From: Phytophthora quininea
Lineage: Eukaryota > Oomycota > Peronosporomycetes > Peronosporales > Peronosporaceae
Assembly (NCBI GenBank): GCA_011947345.1
Contig: JAAVTG010000648.1
Location: 1-36,126, forward strand
Direction: 5' to 3'
Length of the DNA: 36,126 nucleotides
In this document: positions 20,395 through 30,916 of the stretch, in pieces
Position numbering within the stretch: position 1 is the first letter of the stretch
Layout: each line of letters opens with the position of its first letter
Notes under the pieces: generated by a model
The model's input: the letters and a program-made list of their open reading frames with translations, nothing else
Databases searched by the model: none
What the model was told of the DNA's origin: nothing
Position numbers and translations under genes: made by a program

Positions 20395-20460
20395 CTGTCG
20401 CCGAAAACAGCCACACTTACTTCGCTTCTTGTCGCGTTCAACGAGTTGGACCGGCGTATC

Positions 20461-23400
20461 TTAGCTGCTCGGGTTCTCATTGCGAATCGATTCCAGCAAA
20501 GGTGCCAAAATGCGGTTCTTCTTCGCATTTTCCATCACAGCATGCAGTCTTGGGTGGGAGTCCGCGTCACGCACAGCGCTGATGGCGTCGAGCGCACGCA
20601 GCGCGCTGCGGATGAGATCCTTCACGCGCTCGACCTCCGGGCCCACCTGATCCTCCTTCACCTTTTTATTTACCGTCTTCTCTAGCGGCTCAATCAACGA
20701 GTCCAAGGCACCCACGATAGAACCAGGCTGAACAGCGCAGATCTTAATCACGATCTGGTGACTCAGCATTTGGATGTCATCCTGGTCACCCAAGCCACGC
20801 TTCAACTGGTCGAAGAATTGCGTGATGTCTAGCTGCTGCGGTACCGACTGAATCAGGGTATCCACACACGAATAGGCAGCCTTGCGAAGAGGAAGACCAT
20901 CGTCAACTTTGTGCTTGAACGGACCAAGGTCAACAACGCGCTCCATTTTGATTTCCGTGGTCTTTAGAAGCACGGGGAAGATGCGTTCGCGAACATACGG
21001 CACTAGGTAGTGAGCATGGTGGTGAGCGGCTGTGTTCAGCACCAAAAGTGCAGCCCTTCGCACATGCAGGTCGTCGTCTTCGAGCGCAGCAAGGAATGAA
21101 TCAATATGAGTGAAAACCGCATTCACTGCAGATTCTTGTGCTGACGTCGTCATGGCGTATTTCAGACTCGTCACGGCAGTCCAGCGTGACCAAACCTCAG
21201 TAGAACCGCACAGCTGCGTTACAACGGGCATAATCTTGGCACTGTCAGTCGCTGCCAACTTGCCTAAACATTCGCCGACCATGTTGCGCACTCCTTCTTC
21301 TTGACGCGAACTCATTTTTTGCAGAACGGGAGTACACGGTCCACGTACAATGCAAAGCCGTGGTGGGAATTCGCGGCGTGGTCAGAGATGACCTCACGTA
21401 GCGACGTCAACAACAAATACGAGTTTTCGCCCTGCTCAAGCTTGACCATGATCGTTTCCAGGTACTCTTCCATGTTGCCGACACAAATGCTTCCAAGCGA
21501 GTACGCGGCTGCGGCCTTGACTTCTTCGCCGGGGCTGTTGAAGCATTGCAAAAGAGTCCCCTTCACGTCCGCATATCCAGCAAGCTTAACCTTGCGACCG
21601 AACTCACCAAGCAGTAGAGTGCCAATACTTTGTTCTTTTCGGAATCAGTCTGCGTGATGTCGCCAACAAATTTGGCAAATGCCACCTTGCGGTTGTCTTC
21701 CGTTGTAACAACGCATGTGCCAGCAACACACCTAGCAATGTTCAGCACCGAGTGCTTTGACTCTTCTAATGGCGTCGCCATCAGCGCAGAGAAAGGTCCG
21801 AGAAGCTGCTGCCTGGCGCATTTAACTGTGTCAGCTGAGCGAAAAAGCCCTTAAGAGCGTCCAACGTAGGGCCCTGAAGCATAGAGCTGTGACACAGCTC
21901 TAGTGCCTTCACTTGGGTATTTTGCAGCAAAGCGTCTGTTGACGCGACGTGGGGGCAGACTTGGAGAGCATTAGATACCAGCGTAATGCTCATACGGCAC
22001 AACTGGAGGTCTACATCGACAACAAGGAGCGAGGCCTCGAGCACCACTTCACATAGCAGGGATTCCGGCATGTTGGCACCCTTGTTAACGACAAGGTCAT
22101 TTAAAGTGGCCAACGTTGCTTGCTTCAACGTCCTGGATTGCTGGCGAAGTAGCTGGGCGAGGGTCTGCGTGCATTCTACGAGTTGGCTGGACATATCAAG
22201 GTTCAGCTTCGAACGCGCAATGACTCCAATGGTCTTGATGGATTGAATCCGAGTGATCTCATTATTGAGGCGCTCCATTAGCAGAGGATAGATCTCCCCT
22301 GCTCGCGGGTCGAGCTCGTCTCCTGCATAATTACAAACACGTTGTTTACATTAGAAATCGGGTAGCACTCCAGCCGTGATCGATGTTACGTACCCAGTAC
22401 AGCAACAATTTCCCCAATGCTGCTGATAGCTGCTTCTTTAATTTCTTGATCGATGTCGTGCGCTTTCAAGTTTGGTAGTACTGCTTCAAAGAATGGCACA
22501 GCGTACTTCTTGTACGTAGTATCACCGCCGTCGGTGCGAATGATGTGTACAAGCGACTCGATCAATCCCAACGCTTTCGCAACGGTCTTGTACCAATCGC
22601 CCTTTGCGCAAAGCACTGTGACTTGAACAATTGACTCAATGTGCGAGCGAAATGGATCCATCGAGTGTGTGTCGACGAGGAGTCGTAGGAAGAGCAGCGC
22701 ATCCAACTTCAGGTCTGAGTGCTTATCCTCCACTGCGTTCAAAATGTTCGGCATCAATAGGCCGATGTATTCACCAAGCTTGCCATTTTCCACCGTCGCA
22801 AGCTCAGTGAGCATTGCAACCACAGCGCAGCGCGACGGAACAGACGCCTTTGACCCGAATTGCTTGTTAGCTCCCACAACGATCATGTTTAGGCGCTGTT
22901 CCAATTGGGCGACACACGCATTAGACGTCGGTGGGTGCTGGTAAACAGCATTTCCATTCCCGTTGGGGAGAGTCTTGCGCGTGGCACGCAACAACTCTGC
23001 GAACACGCCAAACACGTCGATCCGGACATTCTCTTCGCGCTCTTTAAAGCGGGAAATCAACGTTTGTGCGCAGTGGACGTAGAGGTGCTCCAAAAGCTCC
23101 GATCTGGTCGAAATAATTGCCGTCAGCACACGAAGACTAGCTCGACGGACTTTCCAACTCGTGTCGTCATCGTCACTGTAATCACCGTCTTCATCGCTAA
23201 ATTCGTCCTCTTCTTCCTCCATATCTTCATCTTCATCCGCCGAGTCAACGTAGTTGTAGTTCGGATCGTACGAAATAAACTGCATCACAAGTTTCAGGAT
23301 CACCTCCACGTGGGGTGTGATCTCGTTATGGCAGCGGATCATGAACGCCTCGAACGCTTGGAAGCAGTTTCCGCGAAGCTCGTCCGAGTCTTCATTCTGC

Positions 23401-24286
23401 AGCGACTCGTCTTCCGGGCTTCCACAGAACTGCACCAAGATCTTGATCACTGCGTCCAGGTGCTGTCCGAGACGATGTCCGGCAGTGCGCGACAGCATGC
23501 CAATCGTCTGGATCAGTGTGCGTGTGTTGGCCGAGTCGTTGGATCCTTGGATGCCCTTGATCAAATGTTCAACCAGGCGACTCACCAGCACATCCGACGC
23601 CATAACACCCAGAGAGCCCACACAAGCTGTGGCACGCTTGCGCACCAGTGGTGACTCGTCCCCGAGCTGGACAATGAGCAGCTCCATGATGGTCGCGTGC
23701 TCCGTGGCGACGTCGTATCCGAAGCGGCGCAGCAGGTCTGTGAGGATGTCCAGCGTCTCGGCCTTCACCGCCGCGTCCTTGTCCTTCCCCAGGCCAATGA
23801 GCAGTCGCGAGCAGACGCCCGTGGCCACAGACGCCCCCGTGGCCTGCGAGACGTCGGCCACGATGGTCTTGAGGCCGATCGAGTAGATGTCGCGCAGCAC
23901 TGGCTTGCCGTTGAGGATCAGGTCGCAGAGCTTGGCGCTGATGTCCGCCACCTGCGCCACTTGCACTTTGGTCACCAGCAGCCCCAGGCACTTGACGGCG
24001 ATGCTCTGCACGTCGTTGGACTTGTCGTCCAGCTGCTTGAGCACGGCGACGCACACTCTGCCAGGGTAGAGAGACTTGGGGGTCAAAAAGGATCAAACTA
24101 TACTTGAAGATTGTATGGGAAAGGCACCCACTTGGGCTCGAGGTACGGCCCCAGCTCCACGTCCTTGTTGAGCTCGCTGCAGAGGTCGGACGTGGCCATG
24201 TAGCGCTCGTCCTTGTCAAAGTCCGTGGTCTTGTCCAGCAACTGGGAGATCTTGTCCTCGTTCGCGCGCATGGCTTCCCCGTTCAC
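20461..24286 (-). CDS. CAND1: CAND1, cullin-associated and neddylation-dissociated protein
   Basis: CAND1 wraps around unneddylated cullins and exchanges substrate receptors on cullin-RING ligases. Three exons (24286-24132, 24057-22394, 22322-20461) give about 1,227 residues; human CAND1 has 1,230. HEAT repeats fill the length. Diagnostic segments are ISQLLDKTTDFDKDERYMAT at the start, SIAVKCLGLLVTKV, FISYDPNYNYVDSADEDEDM with its acidic insert, SWKVRRASLRVLTAI, SRFKEREENVRIDVF and the C-terminal DLGPFKHKVDDGLPLRKAAY. Three single-base losses are assumed near 21803, 21616 and 21325; each sits between blocks that align in order with animal CAND1 and restores continuity. An in-frame Met at 24271 is an alternative start. 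Introns are 74 and 71 nt GT-AG. Its partner family member CUL1 lies 6.6 kb away. Confidence 0.94.
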
Positions 24287-24565
24287 TTGTCCTTCGGGTC
24301 AATTCCAATAATGACAGTATCCTGACGAGTATACACGGGAACCAATACGGACACATGTATCCGGATGGATATAGTGTATACCAACTTCAACTTCACGATA
24401 CTCCTACTCCACGTGCACTTGCGAACAATTCTTCTCCGTCGAGGCCACTACAGCTATCCATTTCAAAGAGGAGCTTTGTCTCCGCCATCATGCGGTGAAG
24501 AGAGAATTATTTGCGCGACGCTTCCCGTTCCAGCATTTTCGCGATCGACCAGACGCCAACAGGAT
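24287..24565. promoter_or_regulatory. Bidirectional promoter region, CAND1 and EML-SH3
   Basis: This 279-bp AT-richer interval separates the divergent starts of CAND1 (-) and the EML-like gene (+). On the minus strand TCATTATTGGAATT (about 24303-24316) is an initiator-like candidate for CAND1 and also contains an ATTGG box. No gene is seen. Confidence 0.45.
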
Positions 24566-27500
24566 ATGGAATCAACGGCTAATGCTGTGTTGCCGCCACC
24601 TACAGGCGAGAGCGATGACGTGGCACCTGATCAACTCAAAATGCTCATCTCGAGCGAGGTGGAGCGACAACTAAAGGAGCGCGGCTCGGTTTTGGAGGCC
24701 ATGAAGGACCAGATGGCCAAGGTACTGGCCGAGTTCGAGGAGATGGCCGCCACCGTCAACTCCAAGCGCTCGTGGACTAACAGCGTCGGCAGGACCAAAC
24801 CCTTTGCGTCGCCCAAGCGGTTGCCTTTGGACATCCATCCCCTTGTCACGCCATTGGACATTGTGCCCCCAGCGGCGGTCTCCTGCCTCGACTTCCAAAG
24901 TGAGTAAAAGTCCTAGGATGTCCGCAAGAGCTGTCGGTGCTAACTTTGTTACTGCAGAGTTAGTGGCGGCATCTTGAAGAATATCCAGCTCAAGCGAAAC
25001 GCGAGCGGGGAGCCCTGTCGCTGACCAACCTTGGCGGGGCCCGCAGTCCGGATGGGAAAATTGTCTTTGGTACGTGTTGAAATTCACGCATTTGTCCTGC
25101 GTTCTTACTGCTGTCCGGGAACTGGCAGATAAGATACTCCCTCGTGTGGCGAACATCGACAAGAAAGCCGACGGCTCGCAAGTGTTGCTGTCCCAACAAA
25201 GACAACAAATGTACGAGCGAGCGTTGGTCCGATACCCTCAGTGCAGAAGCAACGTGTTCGCTCCAGTATTTATGATTTCGAGAACTCCGATACGAACACT
25301 GCCCTTCTGCAGACTCCTCAAACATCACTGGAGCTGGATTTCGTGTACGGATTTCGTAGTGGCGCCACGACGTCTCTTTCCAGCAATTATCCCGCAGCAC
25401 CCAGTGCCAGTATCAACAACAGCGTCTTCTATCTATCGTCAGGAGAAATTCTTTGGTTCACGGCAACGCTGGTGATTCTGTACCAAAAAACTAATTCGCA
25501 AAGGTATTTCCGAGAGCACACTAACGAAGTTACAAGCGTGGCCGTGCATCCAAACCAGCGCGTTGTTGCGTCTGGACAAGCGGGGCGGTCGGCATTTGTT
25601 CTCGTCTGGAATTCTAGTGATGAACCCCTGGGGAAGCGGTTTGCCTGTCTGAAGGGCCATCAAGTCGCAGTCCGGTCGATTAGCTTCTCGCACGATGGTA
25701 AATTGATTGCATCTTTAGGTGGAGATATGTACAACACAATCTGCATCCACGACTGGAAGACACAGGAGCAACTGGTAAGTACTCGGGGACACACATTCCG
25801 AGTCCACACAGTTGCGTTTAATCCGTTCAAGCGTATGGTCGGCCAGAAACTACTCGCTCCAAGAAGCCGGGCCAAGCGTTGCATGACGATGATGTTTGCT
25901 ACACTTTGGTGAGCTGTGGAGTTCGGCATATCCGCTTCTGGACACTGACCAAGGCCGACTATGTGCCTCCGCCGTCAAAAGAAAACGAAGATAGCGCATT
26001 TTCTCGTTCTACATTCGGTGGTCCTCCGAGGCTACGTCCACCGACCCCAACTGGAAAAGTGTGGAGACTCGAGGGCAATGTTCCCTCATTTCATGGTCGC
26101 TTTGAAGTGCAAGACTTCACAACGTTGGCGTTTGTGAATGATTCGCCGCCTTTATGCCTGTACGATGAGCCCTCAAAGGAGCTGATTGCAACAAATACCG
26201 GCGATCATTCGTTCGGCCGGATTGTCGCCGGTACGGCGAAAGGAGACATTTGTCTGTTCCTGCAACCACGATTGGGACCCGATATTCAGGCCGTCCTCGA
26301 GAAAGATCGTCACAAGGAGCCCGCAAAGTGGTGGGAGATCCCGGACGAGTATACCGATGCCGAAATCAGCGAGCTCGTACTGGAAAAGATCGCGTACGAG
26401 CCGACAGGTGCACTTCTTGACATTGTTCCTCACGATCAAGAGACCGGGAATCGTTTCAAACTGCCAAGACAAGCGCATGCAGAGTTGGAAGGTCTGTCAA
26501 AGAAAATTGCGATACGTCCAAACTCCAATGCGCTGCATTCCCATTTCGATGAAATTCAGTACAGAGGACCACTCGCGCATCAAGGAGCAGCGTACCAGGT
26601 CGCGTACTCCAGAAAGCTGAACGTGGTGATGTCGTGCGGAAACGACGGCAGATTGCTTTTATGGAAGTGTCAGATGACCAAACCAGTGCAAATTCCAGGG
26701 TAACGTTAAAGGGGTCTTTACGCCGCTCACGGGGTCGTATGCCGAAGGATCACACACTTCTTCCAGTGAATGACCCCGACAAAGTTTTCCACTTGCCGAC
26801 TCTGTTGCCGGGCGAATCAACTGCGAGTGGAGCTCCACTCCCAAGCCGACGAGTATTGCTTGGAGAGACGACGGCAAGTTTGTGCTTGTTGGTGCCAGCA
26901 ATAGCTGCCTTTGGGAGCTCAATGTTTCGTCTGGAGACTGGCAACTATTGTTTGAGGCTCGAAGTGGTGCAACAGCAGCCTGCAGTGCGCACCCTTCACA
27001 CGAGGAGGTAGCAACTCTTTCCCATGACGGATATCTTTGCGTCTGGAATCTCCGGCAGCACGTTTGTACTCGCAGGTTATATCTTGGTTCGTACATCCCC
27101 GCTAGTGTCAAATCGTTTTGTATGGAGTTTCATCCTGGCGGGGATGAAATCGCGATTGGTCTGAGCTCAGGGAGCTGCTGATTGTAGACTACCATGCTTT
27201 CAAGGTGTCACTACGCAAGAGCGTCAATTCGAACAGCACGGCAAATTTGCAGATGGGGCTCTCAAGTTCCGCACCCCGAGCGATTGCTCAAGTAAAATAC
27301 TGCCCGACAGGGAAATTCCTGGCGATCGGCGCCAAGGACACATTCGTTTACATTTACGACGTCATCGCCGGCTACAAAAAGCTCCATGTGTGCGAAGGTC
27401 ACTCGAGTGCCGTAGTGGCGTTAACGTGGAACAGGGAAAGCGACGTCCTTCAAAGCAATGCAGCCGACGGAGAGATTTTGCACTGGTTTGTTTCCCCACA

Positions 27501-28476
27501 AAGGGTGAATCGAAGCAGATTACCGACGCTTTTCTCGTTCGTGATGCCGAGTGGACGAAGTGGACTTGCGTGTTTGGGTGGCCCACTCCTGGCATTTGGT
27601 TGGAAGAATCGCCCAATCTGGTTGACATTGCTGCAGTTTGCACCACCGGTCCGAAGACTGCAAGTGATCAAGAGGAGTTGGCGGCGAGCGGTACTTCTTC
27701 CGACGAAGCCTTGGTTGCTGTAGCGTGTCGGTCAAATGTTCATCTGCTTAAATACCCAGCCAGGCGTGGCGCGAAGCGGAAGGTGTACAAGGCGCATTCG
27801 TCTCTCATTCCAGCGCTGTGCTTCTCTTTCGACGATAGATATTTGATCACCGTCGGTGGTGACGACGGAACGCTCATGCAGTGGAAGGTGACAAGAGCTG
27901 CCAAAAAGTCGACACCAAGAGGAAACCATTCCGACTTCACGACGCAGAAGACGAGGAGCAGTGTTCGAGCTCTGCAAGCCCCGTACCGCCACCACCACAA
28001 GATGCCAGGCAACCAAGCCAGCCCTCTCCTCGAAGCCGACAGTACCGAGAGCGGCCAGTCTGCCGAGATGAAGGCGGTGACGACTACAACGGTTTGGGTA
28101 GTGAAAGAGCCGAAGACGTTACCTCACAGCAGCACGGCAGTGGCGATGAAATCGACGAAGCAGATCGACCCGATCACACCGTGGCTGAGCTTCCTGTGGA
28201 CGCCCCAGAAGTGCCTACCCCGCCGCGACCTATCGCAGCCCCATGAACCTCGCAGATCACGAGCCATTGCTAGTACCAATTCAAGTCCAAGCAACGCACG
28301 ACTACTCAGCGGGGAGAGCAGACGAGCTGAGTCTGCAGCGTGGTGAAATCCTCCGCGTGCTGTCGAAAGCTGGCGGGGAATGGTGGCTTGGTGAGACCTG
28401 CGACGGCACTAAGGGCTACTTCCCGTTCAACTTCGTCGTAGAGGTCGACCTCAACGCCGTAGCAGACCAGGAGTGA
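24566..28476 (+). CDS. EML-type WD40 protein with C-terminal SH3 domain
   Basis: EML proteins bind microtubules through tandem beta-propellers. Three exons (24566-24899, 24958-25069, 25129-28476) give about 1,267 residues after restoring ten single-base losses. An N-terminal coiled coil (SSEVERQLKERGSVLEAMKD) precedes the EML signature LELDFVYGFRSG, SGEILWFTATLVILYQK, EHTNEVTSVAVHPNQRVVAS and many WD40 repeats (SFSHDGKLIASLGGD, YCPTGKFLAIGAKD, FDDRYLITVGGDDGTLMQW). After an acidic, Pro/Ser-rich linker comes a complete SH3 domain (about 28275-28445): ATHDYSAGRADELSLQRGE, GGEWWLGET and GYFPFNFVVEV. The presumed losses are near 24900, 25003, 25226, 25825, 26700, 26824, 27171, 27486, 27907 and 28240; one unit at each makes the sum divisible by three. 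SH3 could instead be a separate gene starting at 28243, but its linker reads straight through if one C of the run 28239-28242 is missing. Confidence 0.8.
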
Positions 28477-28523
28477 AAAGCAGTCCTCACTATACTAACC
28501 TAACGTTCTCGCTGTCAATTAGT

Positions 28524-28585
28524 ATGGACGCGCTGGCTGCGAGCGCCGCGACGTTCCGCGACCTGCCGCTGCACGAGGATGTCGC
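28524..28585 (+). pseudogene. DEAD-box helicase pseudogene, N-terminal fragment
   Basis: The start MDALAASAATFRDLPLHEDV resembles the first residues of a DEAD-box RNA helicase just before its Q motif. It then runs into unrelated sequence and stops at 28592. The matching C-terminal half resumes about 1.06 kb downstream. It starts only 47 bp after the EML-SH3 stop codon. The whole first RecA-like domain (Q motif to motif III) is absent. Confidence 0.6.
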
Positions 28586-28631
28586 CTTATGAGTCCTATC
28601 AACTCTTGGGCCTATAACGCCAAGCCTCCAC

Positions 28632-28650
28632 CAGCTAGCTTCACTAGCTG
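28632..28650 (-). ncRNA. Candidate right-end hairpin (possible omegaRNA remnant)
   Basis: CAGCTAG at 28632-28638 pairs exactly with CTAGCTG at 28644-28650 around a 5-nt loop, just beyond the 3' end of the TnpB-like ORF. In TnpB and Fanzor systems the guide RNA (omegaRNA) derives from this end of the element and is hairpin-rich. A functional RNA here is speculation; only the hairpin is seen. Confidence 0.25.
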
Positions 28651-28705
28651 ACTTCGGCCGGGCAGGTCTCCGCGACGAAGGCACGCCGCAGAAGCACCAA
28701 GCTGC

Positions 28706-29607
28706 CTACGCTAGCGCCTGGATGTTCTTGTGCAGAATACTCTTCGCAGCTTGGACGTCGCGGTTCATGCTCTGGTGGCAGAACGAGCAGTTGTAGACAC
28801 GACTTCCGCCAAGGTTGCTTTTCACGGTGCCGCACCATGAGCACGTTTTTGACGTGTACTCTTCGCCCACGATTATGACGCTGCCACCAGTACGCTGCAT
28901 CTTGTCTCCTTGAACTGGTAATGAGCTTGCGTTGGGCTGCTGATCTTGCATGTGCTGCATCATTTTCCACTTCCAGCATGTACTTGCACTTGGTCCTAAG
29001 CTGCGACACTGTCATGTTGGCGAGTCTGTCGTCCCTTGACAGAGCGACGAGCTTGTTGTACGGCCCAGTTGGCTGGGAAACTTTGCTCGAGCTTGAGCTT
29101 CTCGGCTTGTCGGATACAGATGGGCTTTCAAAACGAAGTTGATGGGATTGGTTTTGGCTCATCGAGTACACTAAGCTCGCGCAGCTTCGCCAGAGCAGCA
29201 CGAGACGCACGAGGAGCCGGCATCCAGGGCTGTTGGCGATCCAGGTCCACGAAGTTTGTTACGTTGAACCACGAGTCCAACAACGGCCGTGCAAGGCGCT
29301 GTGACTGTGGGAGCGCAGTGCTCTGAGGACAGGTGGCCTGGCACGTGGCTCGACGACGGTCGCGGAGATGCTGGGGCCGATGTTCGTGGCCAAAGTTGCT
29401 CACTCTGGCATCCACAGTGCTCTGGCAATGGGAAGGCGGAACCACCGGCTTGAGTGCATGAGCCGCAGTCGACGGCGCCCGGCGTCTCGTCGTCCTCGTC
29501 ATCGTCATCGCTCTCATCGCGGCTTTCCGGCACGACTTCATCTTGCGCTTCTCCGGCCGCTTGCCAGCAGCTCTCGGCCTTGTCGTGGTCCGAGCCATGG
29601 GTGGCAA
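28706..29607 (-). pseudogene. TnpB/Fanzor-like nuclease relic (OrfB zinc ribbon)
   Basis: TnpB and eukaryotic Fanzor proteins are RNA-guided DNA nucleases with a split RuvC domain and a C-terminal zinc ribbon. The C-terminal part (28963-28706) shows EEYTSKTCSWCG, then NCSFCHQ: two Cys-x2-Cys pairs of the OrfB zinc ribbon. RuvC-III follows as NRDVQAAKSILHKN. The N-terminal part, in another frame (29607-29128), has a basic stretch (KRPEKRKMKSCRKA) and a WFNVTNFVDLDRQQPWM block. A third overlapping frame supplies the middle (QLRTKCKYMLEVEN). RuvC-I and RuvC-II with their catalytic Asp and Glu are not seen, and the frames do not join. The ORF is therefore broken and probably inactive. Intact relatives are to be expected elsewhere in the genome. 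Confidence 0.75.
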
Positions 29608-29645
29608 GAAGAAGAAGCTTCTGGCTGTCGTTGCTAGCGGATGAG

Positions 29646-30240
29646 TGCTGCGGTCTACTTCCAGATCGTATGTGTACGAGGACCGAATGATGGCACAACC
29701 GAGTTCATTTCTTGAGATGAAGGAGCAGTCAACGACACCAGAGCTTTGGCTGCGCCATGTACGGCAATTTTACAGCGTGGTGGCGAGTCCTTCTGCTGCA
29801 ACTTTGCTGTCTGGCGATCCACCACACATGAAAGCCAAGGTCGTGAAGTTGGCAGCGCTGCTCTCGGAATTTGTGTTCCGAGCAGTAGCGCTGGCAGCGG
29901 CTCTTATCGCGCAAGGTTGGACAGCTCCATGCAGCAAACCCAAGCCACGCGGCTAAAGGTGATGGAGAATTTTCGTTCAGCCCATTCACGCGTGCTAGTG
30001 TCCACCGACCTCACTGCACGTGGCATCGACATTGTAAACTTGGATTTGCCTTGTGACCTACCTGCATCGTGTTGGAAGAGCAGGCCGCTTTGGCGGAAAG
30101 ATATCCTTTTCCGCTGACGTTTGTTGCTCTCTGAATGTTGGGGTAGCTGTTAGTGTTATTGTCACTAACGCTCATGAAATGGTTTGGCTTTGGTGTTTGC
30201 TCTTTTTTCGGGCTGATGAGGCTGACGAGCTTCTTGCAAC
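29646..30240 (+). pseudogene. DEAD-box helicase pseudogene, C-terminal fragment
   Basis: After the element the second RecA-like domain resumes. Readable pieces in order are TTPELWLRHVRQFYSVV, PPHMKAKVVKLAALLSE, AAALIAQGWTA, SSMQQTQ, RLKVMENFRSAHSRVLVSTD, LTARGIDI (motif V) and TYLHRVGRAGRFGGK (motif VI), then GVAVSVIVTNAHEM. They lie in several frames with larger losses, and an in-frame stop occurs near 29715. The order DLTARGIDI then HRVGRAGRFG is diagnostic for DEAD/DEAH-type SF2 helicases. Without domain 1 the protein could not hydrolyse ATP. A functional paralogue may exist elsewhere. Confidence 0.7.
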
Positions 30241-30916
30241 TGATTTGCTTGGCAGCGCCTCGGCGATAGACTCGTGGCGGTCGTTGACGCAACGCGGACG
30301 AGGTCGGCGGTGTCATCGCTGGCTGCTACTTCCTGCTTTCGCTCGCGTCCTTCGCTTGGGTCTCGGCGAGTCATCCTTTATCGCCGTGCCGGCCATTTTT
30401 GGCGCGACGACTGTCGGATAGGAGATGAGGAATGGCTGTACGGTTTCCATCTCTGCCAGCGAAGGTGAGCATACCAGCGCTGTAGCAAGCGCTCCGTGGT
30501 TGATTGTCTGTAGCTGAATCACCAACAAGTTCTCTGTCAAGAAGGCGATGTTGACGACTAGATGGGCGCCCGATACGGCGTGGGCAGAGCTCGCAACGCG
30601 CAGTCAGAGATGGCTGGATCACCACCACCTGCGCGTGCTTGGAGAAGAGGAAAGGACTGACCTTTGGTGGCAGCGTCTTTGATTGGATGAAAATGGGGAT
30701 TCCCCGTCATTTCCGTATCGCTTTCGAAAAGTTTACGTACCGGCTTTTGGTTCAACCCACTTTTCGATCTATCTGAGGAGCGAATCATTAGCAGCGAGAA
30801 CAGGACGAGAAGAGCTCCGGCGTCTGGTTCCGTCACTCGCGCTGCTTCTGAGAGTCACTAGGCGACCGCCCCACTAAGCACTCCAGAAAGAGGCGAACCA
30901 ACTAGACCCGCACACC
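30241..30916. other. Gap before the cullin gene
   Basis: About 675 bases with no supported gene. The first part may still be helicase remnant. Short frames on both strands look like chance. The end should hold the cullin promoter; TCACTCGCGCTGC and TCACTAGGCG near 30835-30865 are weak initiator-like candidates. Confidence 0.4.

Larger units (their letters stand above)
28586..29645 (-). mobile_element. Decayed TnpB/Fanzor-type element inserted in the helicase gene
   Basis: The sequence between the two helicase fragments holds a minus-strand TnpB-like ORF. Boundaries are inferred from where helicase similarity stops and restarts, not from inverted repeats; IS607/IS605-type elements lack those. 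At about 1.06 kb it is shorter than a full TnpB element, so it is internally deleted. Its insertion or decay also removed the first helicase domain. Confidence 0.55.

Noticed and set aside
22905..23654. Open frame of 249 codons on the plus strand
   Set aside because: It lies wholly antisense to well conserved CAND1 coding sequence and shows no recognisable domain; it is a shadow of codon bias.
28243..28476. SH3 domain as an independent small gene
   Set aside because: There is no promoter space, and the preceding frame joins it directly if one C is missing from the run at 28239-28242, the same kind of loss seen throughout this gene. Not fully excluded.
28586..29645. Active Fanzor/TnpB nuclease
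   Set aside because: Frames do not join by single-unit losses and the RuvC-I and RuvC-II motifs are missing, unlike the simple indels of the host genes.
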